Below, piece by piece: positions 1-8,342 of a DNA stretch of 64,000 nt. Origin of the DNA: Bacteroidia bacterium (GTDB lineage Bacteria > Bacteroidota > Bacteroidia > Cytophagales > Cyclobacteriaceae); contig JAUIAO010000002.1 of the NCBI GenBank assembly GCA_030425425.1, positions 62,001 through 126,000 on the forward strand, written 5' to 3'. The notes beneath the pieces are model-generated. The model worked only from the letters and a program-made list of their open reading frames with translations, had not been told where the DNA came from and ran no database searches. The translations under genes and the position numbers were made by a program. Each line of letters begins with the position of its first letter. The stretch's first letter is position 1.

Positions 1-913
1 CAAGTTTGCACTTGGAGAAAATGTAAAACAATCCAACTGGGGAGATGACAACACCATTCGTTTTCCGCAAACCAGAATGGGAGTGGAGCAAGTGTATATG
101 GATGGTTTCACACGTGCAAAAGAATACGGTGAGGCTTTGGCCAAATACAATGGTCTGAGCAGAAAGATGAAATCTAAAACTCCGGCACCACGCAGAGATT
201 TGCAATTGGAAACTTTACTGGAAATCATCAACAAAGAGCGATTCATTACATGTCACTCTTATGTGCAGTCAGAAATCAATATGTTGATGAAGGTGGCTGA
301 CAAATTTGATTTTACGGTGAATACGTTTACTCACATTTTGGAAGGCTACAAAGTAGCGGATAAAATGGCTGAGCATGGTGCAGGTGGATCGACATTTGCA
401 GATTGGTGGGCGTACAAGTTTGAAGTGAAGGATGCCATACCTTACAATGCCAAGTTAATGTCTATGGCAGGAGTGACCACTGCGATCAACTCTGATGATG
501 CGGAGATGGCTCGTCGATTGAATCAGGAAGCTGCAAAGTCGGCTAAATATGGTGGAATGGATGAAATTGAGATCTTAAAAATGGTCACGTTGAATCCTGC
601 CAAATTATTGCATCTCGATGATCAGGTTGGTACAATCAAGGTTGGTAAAGATGCTGATTTGGTGCTTTGGAATGATCATCCGCTATCTATCTATGCCAAG
701 TCTGAAATGACCATGGTGGATGGTAAGATTTATTACAGCACTGAAAAAGACATGGCAGCAAGGAAAGCATTGTCTGATGAAAGAGCCAGACTTGTAAATA
801 AAATGTTGGATGCGAAAAATGGTGGAGCGAGAACTCAAAAACCAAGAAAGAAAGAGCAGCACTTATTCGACTGTGAAGATGTGATTTATGAAGGTGCTAC
901 TCTAAATGATTAA
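1..913 (+). CDS. Amidohydrolase family protein, 5' part cut by window edge
   Basis: The reading frame is open from base 2, before the first ATG at 77, so only the C-terminal ~303 residues are present. Visible amidohydrolase features are a TCHSYV strand, a histidine in the FTHILEG segment, and an INSDD segment that supplies the usual catalytic aspartate. The C-terminal LNPAKLL and GTIKVGKDADLVLW block is typical of imidazolonepropionase/dipeptidase-type members. The substrate cannot be told. A second amidohydrolase-like gene follows almost immediately, so the two are probably one operon and may work as a pair; export of this one cannot be judged without its N-terminus. Confidence 0.88.
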   Translation, partial: KFALGENVKQSNWGDDNTIRFPQTRMGVEQVYMDGFTRAKEYGEALAKYNGLSRKMKSKTPAPRRDLQLETLLEIINKERFITCHSYVQSEINMLMKVADKFDFTVNTFTHILEGYKVADKMAEHGAGGSTFADWWAYKFEVKDAIPYNAKLMSMAGVTTAINSDDAEMARRLNQEAAKSAKYGGMDEIEILKMVTLNPAKLLHLDDQVGTIKVGKDADLVLWNDHPLSIYAKSEMTMVDGKIYYSTEKDMAARKALSDERARLVNKMLDAKNGGARTQKPRKKEQHLFDCEDVIYEGATLND

Positions 914-920
914 TGAAGAT

Positions 921-2231
921 ATGAATAAGCTAATAATCAATATAATATTAGGATTGCTGGTAAGTACAAGCCTGATGGCTCAGGTTCCAGCTCCAGGATC
1001 GGCACAGTCTGAGCCTATTGCCATTATGAATGCCACGGCCCATATTGGTAATGGTGAGGTAATCGAAAATGCCATAGTAACTTTTGAAAATGGGAAAATC
1101 AGGAATGTGGTAGATGCGCGAAAAGTGCGCATGGATCTCAGTGGATACAAACAGATTTCCGCTTCAGGTATGCATGTATATCCGGGGTTGATCTTACCAA
1201 TGACTAATCTTGGATTGGTGGAATACAATGCGGTACGTGCTTCCAGAGATTATTCTGAGGTAGGAAAAATCAAGCCTCACGTAAGAGCGGCAATTGCTTT
1301 TAATACAGATTCTGAGTTAATTCCTACGATGAAATTCACTGGAATCCAGCTTGCACAGGTTTGTGGACAAGGTGGTCTGGTGAGTGGTACAAGTAGTGTG
1401 ATGCAGTTGGATGCCTGGAATTGGGAAGATGCTTTGTATGTGGAAGATGATGGTGTTCAGGTGAATTGGCCGGCTCTCACGCTACGTGCCAGATGGTGGA
1501 TGGGTGAGAACGAGCGCCGAGTGAATAAGAATTATGATGAAGATGTAGCGGCCATCAAAAAGCTTCTTGAGGATACAAAATCATATAAAGAAAGTAATCC
1601 TGCAGAGAAGAATTTGGTGCTTGAGGCAATGGTGCCCGTTCTGGAAGGGAAGAAACGTCTATTTGTGAATGCCAACAGGCCCAAACAAATCATTGATGCC
1701 ATTCAGACTTTGAAACCATATTCTGTCAAACTTGTGATTACGGGAGCTGAAGATGCCTGGTATGTGAAAGATTTGCTCAAGGAAAATGATATTCCAGTAT
1801 TGCTAAGCAATGTTCATCGTTTACCAAATCGACCGGAAGAACCTGTGGATATGCCTTACAGCTTACCAGCAATGCTGGCCAATGAAGGTATTATGGTTGG
1901 CTTGACGCATAGTGACGGCATGATTGCCAGTTCAAGAAATCTACCGTTTTTTGCAGGGACAGTAGCCGGATACGGAGTAGGCAAAGAAGAAGCACTGAAA
2001 ATGGTGACTAGCAATACCGCAAAAATCCTTGGAATAGATAACATGACCGGAACACTGGAAAGTGGTAAAGATGCCAATATTGTGATCAGTGAAGGAGATT
2101 TGCTAGACATGCGAGGCAACATCATCCAATATTCCTTTATTCAAGGAAGAGAAGTGAGCTTTGATGCTTTGCAGCAGAGATTGTATGAGAAGTTTAAGAC
2201 TAAATATGAAAGTCAGGGTTTAGGAAATTAA
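921..2231 (+). CDS. Exported amidohydrolase-like protein lacking the usual HxH motif
   Basis: The protein is 436 aa if started at the ATG at 921, which puts a clean signal peptide (MNKLIINIILGLL...LMAQ) at the N-terminus. The ATG at 906 is in frame but only adds five polar residues and overlaps the upstream stop. The C-terminal half has amidohydrolase features: GLTHSDG, SNTAKILGID and GTLESGKDANIVI. Where active family members carry P-G-x-I-D-x-H-x-H, this protein has YPGLILPMTNLGL, so the N-terminal metal-binding histidines are missing. It may be a non-catalytic partner of the gene upstream, or use a different metal site. Transcription probably ends at the hairpin at 2253. Confidence 0.85.
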   Translation: MNKLIINIILGLLVSTSLMAQVPAPGSAQSEPIAIMNATAHIGNGEVIENAIVTFENGKIRNVVDARKVRMDLSGYKQISASGMHVYPGLILPMTNLGLVEYNAVRASRDYSEVGKIKPHVRAAIAFNTDSELIPTMKFTGIQLAQVCGQGGLVSGTSSVMQLDAWNWEDALYVEDDGVQVNWPALTLRARWWMGENERRVNKNYDEDVAAIKKLLEDTKSYKESNPAEKNLVLEAMVPVLEGKKRLFVNANRPKQIIDAIQTLKPYSVKLVITGAEDAWYVKDLLKENDIPVLLSNVHRLPNRPEEPVDMPYSLPAMLANEGIMVGLTHSDGMIASSRNLPFFAGTVAGYGVGKEEALKMVTSNTAKILGIDNMTGTLESGKDANIVISEGDLLDMRGNIIQYSFIQGREVSFDALQQRLYEKFKTKYESQGLGN

Positions 2232-2252
2232 TCCTCCGATACCAGTATAGTG

Positions 2253-2288
2253 AAAAAGGAAGGCTCAAACGGGTCTTCCTTTTTTTGT
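2253..2288 (+). terminator. Rho-independent terminator after the amidohydrolase pair
   Basis: An AAGGAAG / CTTCCTT stem encloses a short loop and is followed by a run of T residues. It lies 20-55 bases after the stop codon at 2231 and before the dyad that precedes the first DUF2202 gene. Confidence 0.8.
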
Positions 2289-2292
2289 GCTT

Positions 2293-2308
2293 TGTAACAC
2301 TTGTTACA
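2293..2308. promoter_or_regulatory. Palindromic operator upstream of first DUF2202 gene
   Basis: TGTAACACTTGTTACA has 7-base arms around a 2-base centre (core GTAAC-N4-GTTAC). A second copy of the core lies at 3263-3278 at nearly the same distance from the paralogous gene. A TAAACCTT element starts at 2335, about 35 bases from the dyad centre. This spacing fits an activator site near -41. The 5-4-5 layout resembles Crp/Fnr-family sites, but the regulator is not in this window. Confidence 0.55.
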
Positions 2309-2388
2309 CTGCTCGGTTATTTTGAATCGAGTAGTAAACCTTTCATGATTGTGGCTGTCAAAGAGCCAAACAATTAAAAATTAGAATT

Positions 2389-3162
2389 ATGAAAAAGTTA
2401 TTTTTTATACTCGTAGCGGCTCTCGCATTTGCATGTAATGACACATCGGCAATAGATGAGCTGAATGTTGAAAATCAAAGTGTTGTTGCCAATGAACCGA
2501 TCGGTACAGTGGTAAGTGAAGATGCTATTGTGGAAGGAGAGGAGTTGTCCACAAGTTTGATTTTTATGAGAGAAGAGGAAAAACTGGCGAGGGACGTTTA
2601 TTTGACTTTTTATGAGCTGTTCGAAGCTGAGATTTTTGAAAATATCGCAGCTAGTGAGCAAAAGCATACTGATGCCATACAGCAGTTGATAACTCTTTAT
2701 GGATTCACCGACCCAGTAACGGAAGATGTCAGAGGAGTATTCCAAAACAAGGATTTGCAGGAATTGTATGACCTCCTGATCGAACAAGGATCAGGTAGTC
2801 TGGTAGATGCATTGGAAGTAGGTGCGCTGATAGAAGAAGTAGATATCAAAGATTTGAATGATGCCGAAGTATATATCACGGATGATGAAGTCTTGTTGGT
2901 TTATAACAACTTGTTGAAAGGTAGTAGAAACCACCTCAGAGCTTTTGCAGGTCAGTTAGAATTGCTTGGAGAAACTTACTATGCACAAATTTTGGATGAC
3001 GAATACTTCACAGATATTGTGAATTCGGAGATGGAAACTGGAGGAATGATGAGTGGTGATGGCTTGGGAAATGGTAGTCAGCATGGGTATGGAATGGGAA
3101 AAGGAAATAACAGAGAAGGTGATGGTAGCCAGCCTAAAGATGGTTCTTGTAATAATGGCTAA
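2389..3162 (+). CDS. DUF2202 (ferritin-like) lipoprotein, first paralog
   Basis: The 257-residue protein starts with a lipoprotein signal whose lipobox ends LAFAC (Cys16). The DUF2202 domain spans roughly residues 58-205. Its signature is MREEEKLARDVYL, then FENIAASEQKHTDAI, then GALIEEVDI and KGSRNHLRAF. These Glu/His positions are those expected of a ferritin-like four-helix bundle with a carboxylate-bridged metal site. The tail is rich in Gly, Asn and Ser and looks disordered. A paralog lies 193 bases downstream with a matching upstream palindrome, so both are probably controlled together. The function of DUF2202 is not established; metal binding or stress protection at the cell surface is inference. 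Confidence 0.9.
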   Translation: MKKLFFILVAALAFACNDTSAIDELNVENQSVVANEPIGTVVSEDAIVEGEELSTSLIFMREEEKLARDVYLTFYELFEAEIFENIAASEQKHTDAIQQLITLYGFTDPVTEDVRGVFQNKDLQELYDLLIEQGSGSLVDALEVGALIEEVDIKDLNDAEVYITDDEVLLVYNNLLKGSRNHLRAFAGQLELLGETYYAQILDDEYFTDIVNSEMETGGMMSGDGLGNGSQHGYGMGKGNNREGDGSQPKDGSCNNG

Positions 3163-3193
3163 TGGTAATGGATATAGGTAGATGTTTTTTGAT

Positions 3194-3221
3194 AGTCCCC
3201 GGCTTTTTTGAGTCGGGGATT
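3194..3221 (+). terminator. Possible hairpin terminator between the DUF2202 paralogs
   Basis: A GTCCCCG / TCGGGGA stem with a T-rich loop follows the first DUF2202 gene by about 30 bases. There is no clean T run after the stem, so the call is tentative. Confidence 0.45.
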
Positions 3222-3262
3222 TATGATTCATCCCTAAAAACCAAAAAGGATAGCGCCGTTTG

Positions 3263-3278
3263 TGTAACCATTGTTACC
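3263..3278. promoter_or_regulatory. Palindromic operator upstream of second DUF2202 gene
   Basis: TGTAACCATTGTTACC shares the GTAAC-N4-GTTAC core with the site at 2293. It lies 93 bases before the ATG, against 96 bases for the first gene. The same TAAACCTT element follows at 3306. The conserved geometry at two otherwise diverged intergenic regions supports a real shared operator. Confidence 0.55.
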
Positions 3279-3355
3279 TACTTAGGCCGCTTTAAAATTC
3301 AATTTTAAACCTTCACAAGTGAGAGCGGTCTTAGCTTTCAAAAACAAATAATAGA

Positions 3356-4087
3356 ATGAAGAAGATTTTTTTAATTGCCGGATTGATTGCAATGATTTCA
3401 TGTAGTGAATCCTCTGACTTGGATGAATTACTCGTTGATAACCTGGATGTGAAGTCAGATACAGTTACGATTATGGATACTGTAGTTGTTATTGATACCG
3501 TCACGGTTGTAGATACTGTATCAGTTATTGATACGCTGATCGTAACAGATACTATTCTTTCAGAATATGCCTCACAGAGTCTGGTTTTTATGAGAGAAGA
3601 GGAAAAACTGGCACGGGATGTTTATCTGTTTTTATTCGACACATGGGAGCTAAGTATTTTCGAAAATATTGCCGCCAGTGAGCAAAAGCATACAGATGCG
3701 GTGAAAAACTTATTAGTGCAGTTTGGAATACAAGATCCTATGACGAATGATGTTGCGGGTCAGTTTGAAGATGAGTTGCTACAATACTTGTATGATTCTC
3801 TGACGGAACTTGGTTCTGGAAGCCTTGCAGAGGCTTTGCATGTGGGAGCGTTGATAGAAGAAGTTGATATTAATGATCTGGATATTGCTGTGGGTGAGAT
3901 TGAAAATGCTGATGTCATCACTGTTTATGAAAACCTAACGAAAGGAAGCAGAAATCATTTGAGAAGCTTCTATTCTAATCTTCAAAACCAAGGAGTGACC
4001 TATGAGCCACAGGTGTTGGGAGAGGAGTATTTTTATTCCATCGTAAACTCCGATATGGAAAACGGAGGAAATGGGAATGAAGGTTGA
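3356..4087 (+). CDS. DUF2202 (ferritin-like) lipoprotein, second paralog with DTV-repeat linker
   Basis: The 243-residue lipoprotein (lipobox AMISC) carries a DUF2202 domain from about residue 77 to 235 with the same MREEEKLARDVYL, FENIAASEQKHTDAV and KGSRNHLRSF motifs as its upstream neighbour. Residues ~36-67 are a six-residue repeat of the type D-T-V-x-V-x, probably an extended spacer between the membrane anchor and the domain. The protein ends in a Gly/Asn tail. In-frame codons after the TGA still read Asn-Gly-Asn-Gly-Gly before a second TGA at 4103, so the tail may have been shortened recently by a nonsense change. The molecular role is unknown, as for the paralog. Confidence 0.9.
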   Translation: MKKIFLIAGLIAMISCSESSDLDELLVDNLDVKSDTVTIMDTVVVIDTVTVVDTVSVIDTLIVTDTILSEYASQSLVFMREEEKLARDVYLFLFDTWELSIFENIAASEQKHTDAVKNLLVQFGIQDPMTNDVAGQFEDELLQYLYDSLTELGSGSLAEALHVGALIEEVDINDLDIAVGEIENADVITVYENLTKGSRNHLRSFYSNLQNQGVTYEPQVLGEEYFYSIVNSDMENGGNGNEG

Positions 4088-4131
4088 AATGGGAATGGTG
4101 GTTGATTAATCATTGAACCAAACGAAAACAG

Positions 4132-4159
4132 AAACCCTGGCCAATGGTCAGGGTTTTTT
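4132..4159 (+). terminator. Rho-independent terminator after second DUF2202 gene
   Basis: AAACCCTGGCC pairs with GGTCAGGGTTT across an AAT loop with one mismatch, then T6. It sits 44 bases after the stop and just before the HD-domain gene. Confidence 0.85.
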
Positions 4160-4174
4160 GTTGATTTTTGTAAG

Positions 4175-4834
4175 ATGACAGCAGAGCAGCAAAATATCAT
4201 CGACAACACTGTGACATTTGTAAAACAAACCCTGAAAGGAGCAGAAGGTGGACATGATTGGTTTCATATAGAGCGGGTTTGGAATACGGCTAAGAGCCTC
4301 TCTAAAACCGAGCAAGTTGATGTTTTTGTAGTAGAACTAGGTGCATTACTACATGATATTGCCGATTCCAAATTCCACGATGGAGATGAAACGGTTGGGC
4401 CACAATTGGCAAAAGCATTTCTGGAAGATCAGGAAGTAAATCCTTCGTCCGTTGATCATATAATCACTATCATCCAAAATATTTCTTTCGGTGGAGGAAA
4501 TCAAACGCAGAAATTCAGATCACCAGAGCTGGATGTGATTCAGGATGCGGATCGGCTGGATGCCATAGGTGCTATTGGGATTGCCCGAACTTTTAATTAT
4601 GGTGGTTTCAAAAACCGTGAATTATATAATCCTGATATTCCTCCAAATCTTCAAATGACCAAGGAAGAGTATAAAAAAAGCACAGCCCCAACGATCAATC
4701 ATTTTTACGAAAAGTTGCTTTTACTAAAAGACCGAATGAACACAGAGAGTGGAAAGAAAATGGCTGAGCAGCGTCATCAATTCATGGAGCAGTTTCTGGA
4801 TCAGTTTTATGCAGAGTGGGAGGGGGCTCGTTGA
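4175..4834 (+). CDS. HD-domain phosphohydrolase (YpgQ/YedJ-like)
   Basis: The 219-residue soluble protein carries the HD superfamily metal-binding pattern: His in GGHDWFHIERV, the HD pair in LLHDIADSKF, and the later Asp in QDADRLDAIGAIGIAR. GGHDWFHIERV and DADRLDAIGAIGIAR are characteristic of the YpgQ/YedJ branch, whose members hydrolyse nucleotides or related phosphoesters. The length matches that branch. There is no signal peptide, so it is cytoplasmic. It follows the terminator at 4132 closely and is probably expressed by itself. The exact substrate cannot be read from sequence. Confidence 0.85.
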   Translation: MTAEQQNIIDNTVTFVKQTLKGAEGGHDWFHIERVWNTAKSLSKTEQVDVFVVELGALLHDIADSKFHDGDETVGPQLAKAFLEDQEVNPSSVDHIITIIQNISFGGGNQTQKFRSPELDVIQDADRLDAIGAIGIARTFNYGGFKNRELYNPDIPPNLQMTKEEYKKSTAPTINHFYEKLLLLKDRMNTESGKKMAEQRHQFMEQFLDQFYAEWEGAR

Positions 4835-4912
4835 TCGCTAAACGTCATACGCTGACCGCCGTACGCTTTTCGCTGCAATTGTGCATTTGATCATTATAAA
4901 CTTGGTATCTAT

Positions 4913-5000
4913 TAAATTAAGATAATTTGCAATCTAAATTAAGATAATTTGCAATCTAAATTAAGATAATTTGCAATCTAAATTAAGATAATTTGCAATT
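4913..5000. repeat. Four tandem copies of a 22-bp A/T-rich unit
   Basis: Copies start at 4913, 4935, 4957 and 4979. The unit reads TAAATTAAGATAATTTGCAATC. The first three are identical and the last differs only in its final base. Each unit contains the self-complementary TTGCAA. The array ends 28 bases before the start of the ATPase gene at 5029, a position that would suit autoregulation. The ~190 bases between 4834 and 5029 hold nothing else recognised. Confidence 0.9.
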
Positions 5001-5028
5001 TACTATCTGGGTTGACTAATTTTGAAAG

Positions 5029-6189
5029 GTGTGGATCACCAGAAAACATACTATTCAGAAGATCGAAAGGGCTGTAAAAACCAGACCTGTGCTGTTGCTG
5101 ACAGGAATCAGACAGTCGGGTAAGAGCTCTTTGCTTCGTAAGTTATACCCTGAGGCTACTTACGTGACATTGGATAGGGTGCTACTGGCTGAAGAAGCCC
5201 AGCAGAATCCGGAATCATTTCTGAATAAATTTGAAACTCCAATCATCATAGATGAGGTGCAGCATGCACCTGGTATTTTCAGGGATTTGAAAGTACGGGT
5301 AGATGATGACCGACAGACAAATGGCAAATGGATCCTCACTGGTAGTCAGCAGTTTCACTTGATGAAGCAAGTGAGTGAATCTCTTGCTGGAAGAATACGA
5401 ATTATTAACCTGTATCCTTTGAGCGCCTTTGAGTTGAGGGAGAGCGGGCTGCTGAAGGAAAGAAAAGACTTACTTTGGAAAGGTGGGTTTCCTGAGGTTT
5501 GGTCACAGAGTCTTGAGGTGGATGAATTTTTTGATGATTACTTGCGTACCTATTTAGAACGAGACCTCAACGAAATCCTGAAAGTCAATAATATAAGGGA
5601 TTTTAGGAGGTTTTTCGCATTGCTTGCCCTCAGGACAGGTCAACTGCTCAATTATTCTGAACTGGCAAAAGATGTGGGCGTAGCTGTAAATACAATCAAA
5701 TCCTGGGTGAGCTCACTGGAGACCACAGGTGTAATCATATTAGTACCTCCATATTATCAGAATCTTGGAAAGCGCTTGATCAAATCCCCCAAAGTCTATT
5801 TCTGCGACAATGGCTTAGTAGCTTCACTACTCAACATTCGATCAGGAGAAGATTTTGATAAATCACCTTTATTGGGAAATCTGTGGGAGAACTTTGTGTT
5901 GACAGAGCTTCTGAAACAAGGTTTTCTGCCCAATCAGGATTTGTTTTATTACCGTGATCAAAATGGTGTGGAAGTTGATTTTATACTGGAAAAAAATGGA
6001 GAGCCAATCTTACTGGAGGTAAAAAGTCATGAACGACCAGAAAAGAAGAAGCTCAATTTCAGAAAAGTAGCTCCTTTATTCAATCAGGAGGTCAGCTGTG
6101 TGGTAGCCTGTAATGTGCAGGAGCAGGGAATGATCAATCTGGCAGAGTTCAGTATGTACAATCCACTGGATGGTTTCGTGGAAATTTAA
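5029..6189 (+). CDS. AAA_14/DUF4143 P-loop ATPase
   Basis: The 386-residue protein has a Walker A motif GIRQSGKSS near residue 27 and a Walker B-like IIIDEVQHAP near 74. A GSQQF sensor-type strand follows, then a DUF4143 C-terminal domain ending in an endonuclease-like VEVDFILEK-EPILLEVKSH segment. That pattern (D...E-x-K) resembles the PD-(D/E)XK fold. Such ATPases are widespread in bacteria and archaea and are often mobile; their role is unresolved. The start is GTG at 5029. Its stop overlaps the convergent gene by four bases. The preceding 22-bp tandem repeats are a likely control region. Confidence 0.9.
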   Translation: MWITRKHTIQKIERAVKTRPVLLLTGIRQSGKSSLLRKLYPEATYVTLDRVLLAEEAQQNPESFLNKFETPIIIDEVQHAPGIFRDLKVRVDDDRQTNGKWILTGSQQFHLMKQVSESLAGRIRIINLYPLSAFELRESGLLKERKDLLWKGGFPEVWSQSLEVDEFFDDYLRTYLERDLNEILKVNNIRDFRRFFALLALRTGQLLNYSELAKDVGVAVNTIKSWVSSLETTGVIILVPPYYQNLGKRLIKSPKVYFCDNGLVASLLNIRSGEDFDKSPLLGNLWENFVLTELLKQGFLPNQDLFYYRDQNGVEVDFILEKNGEPILLEVKSHERPEKKKLNFRKVAPLFNQEVSCVVACNVQEQGMINLAEFSMYNPLDGFVEI

Positions 6190-6743
6190 GAATGCTTCAA
6201 AAGCTGTTTTCTGATTTCTTCTTCGATTTTTTGAAAAAACGCAGAATCCAGAGCCGCTGAGATCATTTCATCAGTTTTCGATTTGGGACATAAGCCTTTA
6301 ATGGTGAGAGATAGACTTGAGTTGATGCTGCCTTCAGATTCAAGGGTGAAATATTCGTTTTTATATGCAAGATTGATGGGGTGAAGCTTAATTTCATATT
6401 CCCGTGTAATATCATATGATTGGTAAAAAACTAGCCAAATAGATTGATCAATGTATTCTTTTTTTGAATAATATACCGTGATTGAATTGCCTTGATCTTC
6501 TTGTCCAAACGGCAATATTTTGATTGGAAAGTGATCTAAATCATCGATTTCCGTATAGGTTAATTCCGTTCCAATGGAATCATTAATAGTGATTAAGTCG
6601 GAGAGAGATGCTTCCGAATTATAAGTTTTGTGTTTTATATTGACATCTCCATTTGTTGATTGTGAAGAAACATATAAGTCAATCGGAGAATATAAGCTAA
6701 CAAGCACAATTGCTGCCAAAATAAGAAAATAGGAGAATTTCAT
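6186..6743 (-). CDS. Hypothetical exported or membrane-anchored protein
   Basis: I do not recognise this 185-residue protein. The start at 6743 is chosen because it opens a hydrophobic N-terminus (MKFSYFLILAAIVLVSLYS) that would act as signal peptide or anchor; the ORF extends further upstream, but that extension overlaps the divergent gene. The rest is a mixed polar domain with several Ser/Thr/Ile-rich strands and a basic C-terminal helix (EEIRKQLLKHS). It converges on the ATPase gene with a 4-base overlap of stop codons and diverges from the lipoprotein gene. Confidence 0.6.
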   Translation of the reverse strand: MKFSYFLILAAIVLVSLYSPIDLYVSSQSTNGDVNIKHKTYNSEASLSDLITINDSIGTELTYTEIDDLDHFPIKILPFGQEDQGNSITVYYSKKEYIDQSIWLVFYQSYDITREYEIKLHPINLAYKNEYFTLESEGSINSSLSLTIKGLCPKSKTDEMISAALDSAFFQKIEEEIRKQLLKHS

Positions 6744-6795
6744 GTTAAGGAATTCTATGATGATATTAAAAATTAATTCGAATTTATTCAAAATA

Positions 6796-7638
6796 ATGGT
6801 TGAATCAATTTTTAAGTTTTCAGTTCTTTTACTGATCACAGGATCACTAACCTGTTTTTCATGTGAAAAGACTTCAGATGAAATGCCCAAACAAGGCTTT
6901 ATAATTGATGATTCAGCGGCCTGGTCACTATCACATTTAGACTATGAATTCTTGCCTGAGAGGCAGTTCGCATACAGCGAAGATTCTAGTTTGGTGGCTT
7001 TTTATTTCAAACCGACAAAAGAGTACAATCATGGAATCCTGGGAGATGATATTGAGGCAAAAGGAGTTGCACTTTATCATCAACAGAAGGATACTGTTTT
7101 GGAATTTAATTTAGACAACCAATACGTGTTTGAAGATTTAGTTCCCCGAGTAGTTGATCTGGATAAAGATTCTATTCCTGAAATCATCTGTATCCGCACC
7201 AATGTCAATAAAGGAGCAGGAATAGTGATCTACAAAATTCATGATGATGCGATAATTGAATACGCATGGGTAAGCGAGATAGGAACCAAATACCGATGGC
7301 TCAATATTGCGGCAATCACAGATATGGACGGTGACAAACAAATTGAAATTGCCTGGGTACAGACACCACATATTGGTGGGGTTTTGAAGGTAGCGCGAAT
7401 AGCTGAGGGTAAGCTTACCGTGCTGGATCAATATTCCGGAGTAAGCAATCATGCCATTGGAAGTCGAAACCTGGATTTGTCCATTTTGCGAAAAGTGGAT
7501 AATATCCAAACTCTGTATTTACCTACACAATCGAGAAAAAGTGTTCTAGGCTTTCAGTTTATAGATAATGAATTGCTCGTTGTGGATACTTTGGCTATCG
7601 AGGTTGACTTTTCTATGCCACTTAGAATCCAGTTTTGA
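6796..7638 (+). CDS. Lipoprotein with VCBS/FG-GAP-like repeats
   Basis: A start at 6796 gives a 280-residue lipoprotein whose signal ends in CFSC; earlier in-frame ATGs at 6742-6760 add a polar leader that overlaps the divergent gene. Two Asp-rich loops, DLDKDSIPEI near mid-protein and DMDGDKQIEI about 55 residues later, match the calcium-binding loops of VCBS/FG-GAP propeller blades. The protein should therefore be a small surface-exposed beta-propeller. The partner or ligand is unknown. Confidence 0.72.
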   Translation: MVESIFKFSVLLLITGSLTCFSCEKTSDEMPKQGFIIDDSAAWSLSHLDYEFLPERQFAYSEDSSLVAFYFKPTKEYNHGILGDDIEAKGVALYHQQKDTVLEFNLDNQYVFEDLVPRVVDLDKDSIPEIICIRTNVNKGAGIVIYKIHDDAIIEYAWVSEIGTKYRWLNIAAITDMDGDKQIEIAWVQTPHIGGVLKVARIAEGKLTVLDQYSGVSNHAIGSRNLDLSILRKVDNIQTLYLPTQSRKSVLGFQFIDNELLVVDTLAIEVDFSMPLRIQF

Positions 7639-7703
7639 CCTGAATTCAGGTCAAAAAATGCAATGATTGACTTGAATATAAGTCAAATATAAAGCTTAAG
7701 CAC

Positions 7704-7732
7704 AAAAAAAGCGCTTCCGAATGGAAACGCCC
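7704..7732 (-). terminator. Terminator of the yceI gene
   Basis: On the minus strand a GCGTTTCC / GGAAGCGC stem around a four-base loop is followed by T7. It lies 30 bases beyond the YceI stop codon. Confidence 0.8.
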
Positions 7733-7761
7733 TTGATCTATATTCACCTAACTAACTATGA

Positions 7762-8304
7762 TTATTGCTTCACTACCTGGATATTCAATAAAAGCTTCAC
7801 TTCGTCGCTTACTACAACTCCACCAGCTTCTGTTACCATACTCCAGTTCAAGCCAAATTCTTTTCTGTTGATTTTGCCGATGATCTCAAAACCAGCCTTA
7901 GTCTGACCATATCCATCTACCATCACACCACCAAGCTCAGCGTCCAGTTCGATTGATTTGGTAACGCCTTTGATAGTCATTTCACCACTAAGCTTGTAAC
8001 CTTCCAAACCATTTTTCTTCAGGTTACCCTCGAAAGTAAGATGTGGATATTTTTCTGAATCGAAGAATTCAGGGCTTTTGAGGTGTGCATCTCTGTCAGC
8101 CACGTTGGTGTCGATACTTGCAGTTTCAGCGCTGAAAGTCACTTTTGCACCATCAAAATCCTCAGTTTCTGATTCTACTGATCCCGAAAAAGATTTGAAT
8201 GCTCCCGTCACCGTACTGATTACCAGGTGTTTTACTTTAAACTGTACTTCACTGTGTGTTGGGTCTATGCCCCATTTGGTTTGTTTTTCTACTAAAGTTT
8301 CCAT
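7762..8304 (-). CDS. YceI-family lipid-binding protein
   Basis: The 180-residue protein matches YceI over its whole length. WGIDPTHSEVQFKVKHLVISTVTG opens the first strands, DAHLKSPEFFDSEKYPHLTFEG sits in the middle, and KINRKEFGLNWS lies near the end. YceI proteins form an extended beta-barrel that holds an isoprenoid-type lipid, often a quinone-like molecule. There is no signal peptide, so this copy is cytoplasmic. A palindrome at 8343 upstream is shared with the nitroreductase-pirin promoter. Together these genes look like a response to electrophiles or quinones, which is inference from the gene set. Confidence 0.93.
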   Translation of the reverse strand: METLVEKQTKWGIDPTHSEVQFKVKHLVISTVTGAFKSFSGSVESETEDFDGAKVTFSAETASIDTNVADRDAHLKSPEFFDSEKYPHLTFEGNLKKNGLEGYKLSGEMTIKGVTKSIELDAELGGVMVDGYGQTKAGFEIIGKINRKEFGLNWSMVTEAGGVVVSDEVKLLLNIQVVKQ

Positions 8305-8342
8305 GATATTAATTTTTAAATGATTGTCTTTTTTAAAGTGTT

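Noticed and set aside
4085-4105. Stop-codon readthrough extending the second DUF2202 protein
   Set aside because: Only five codons follow before another stop and there is no recoding signal; a recent nonsense change is simpler.
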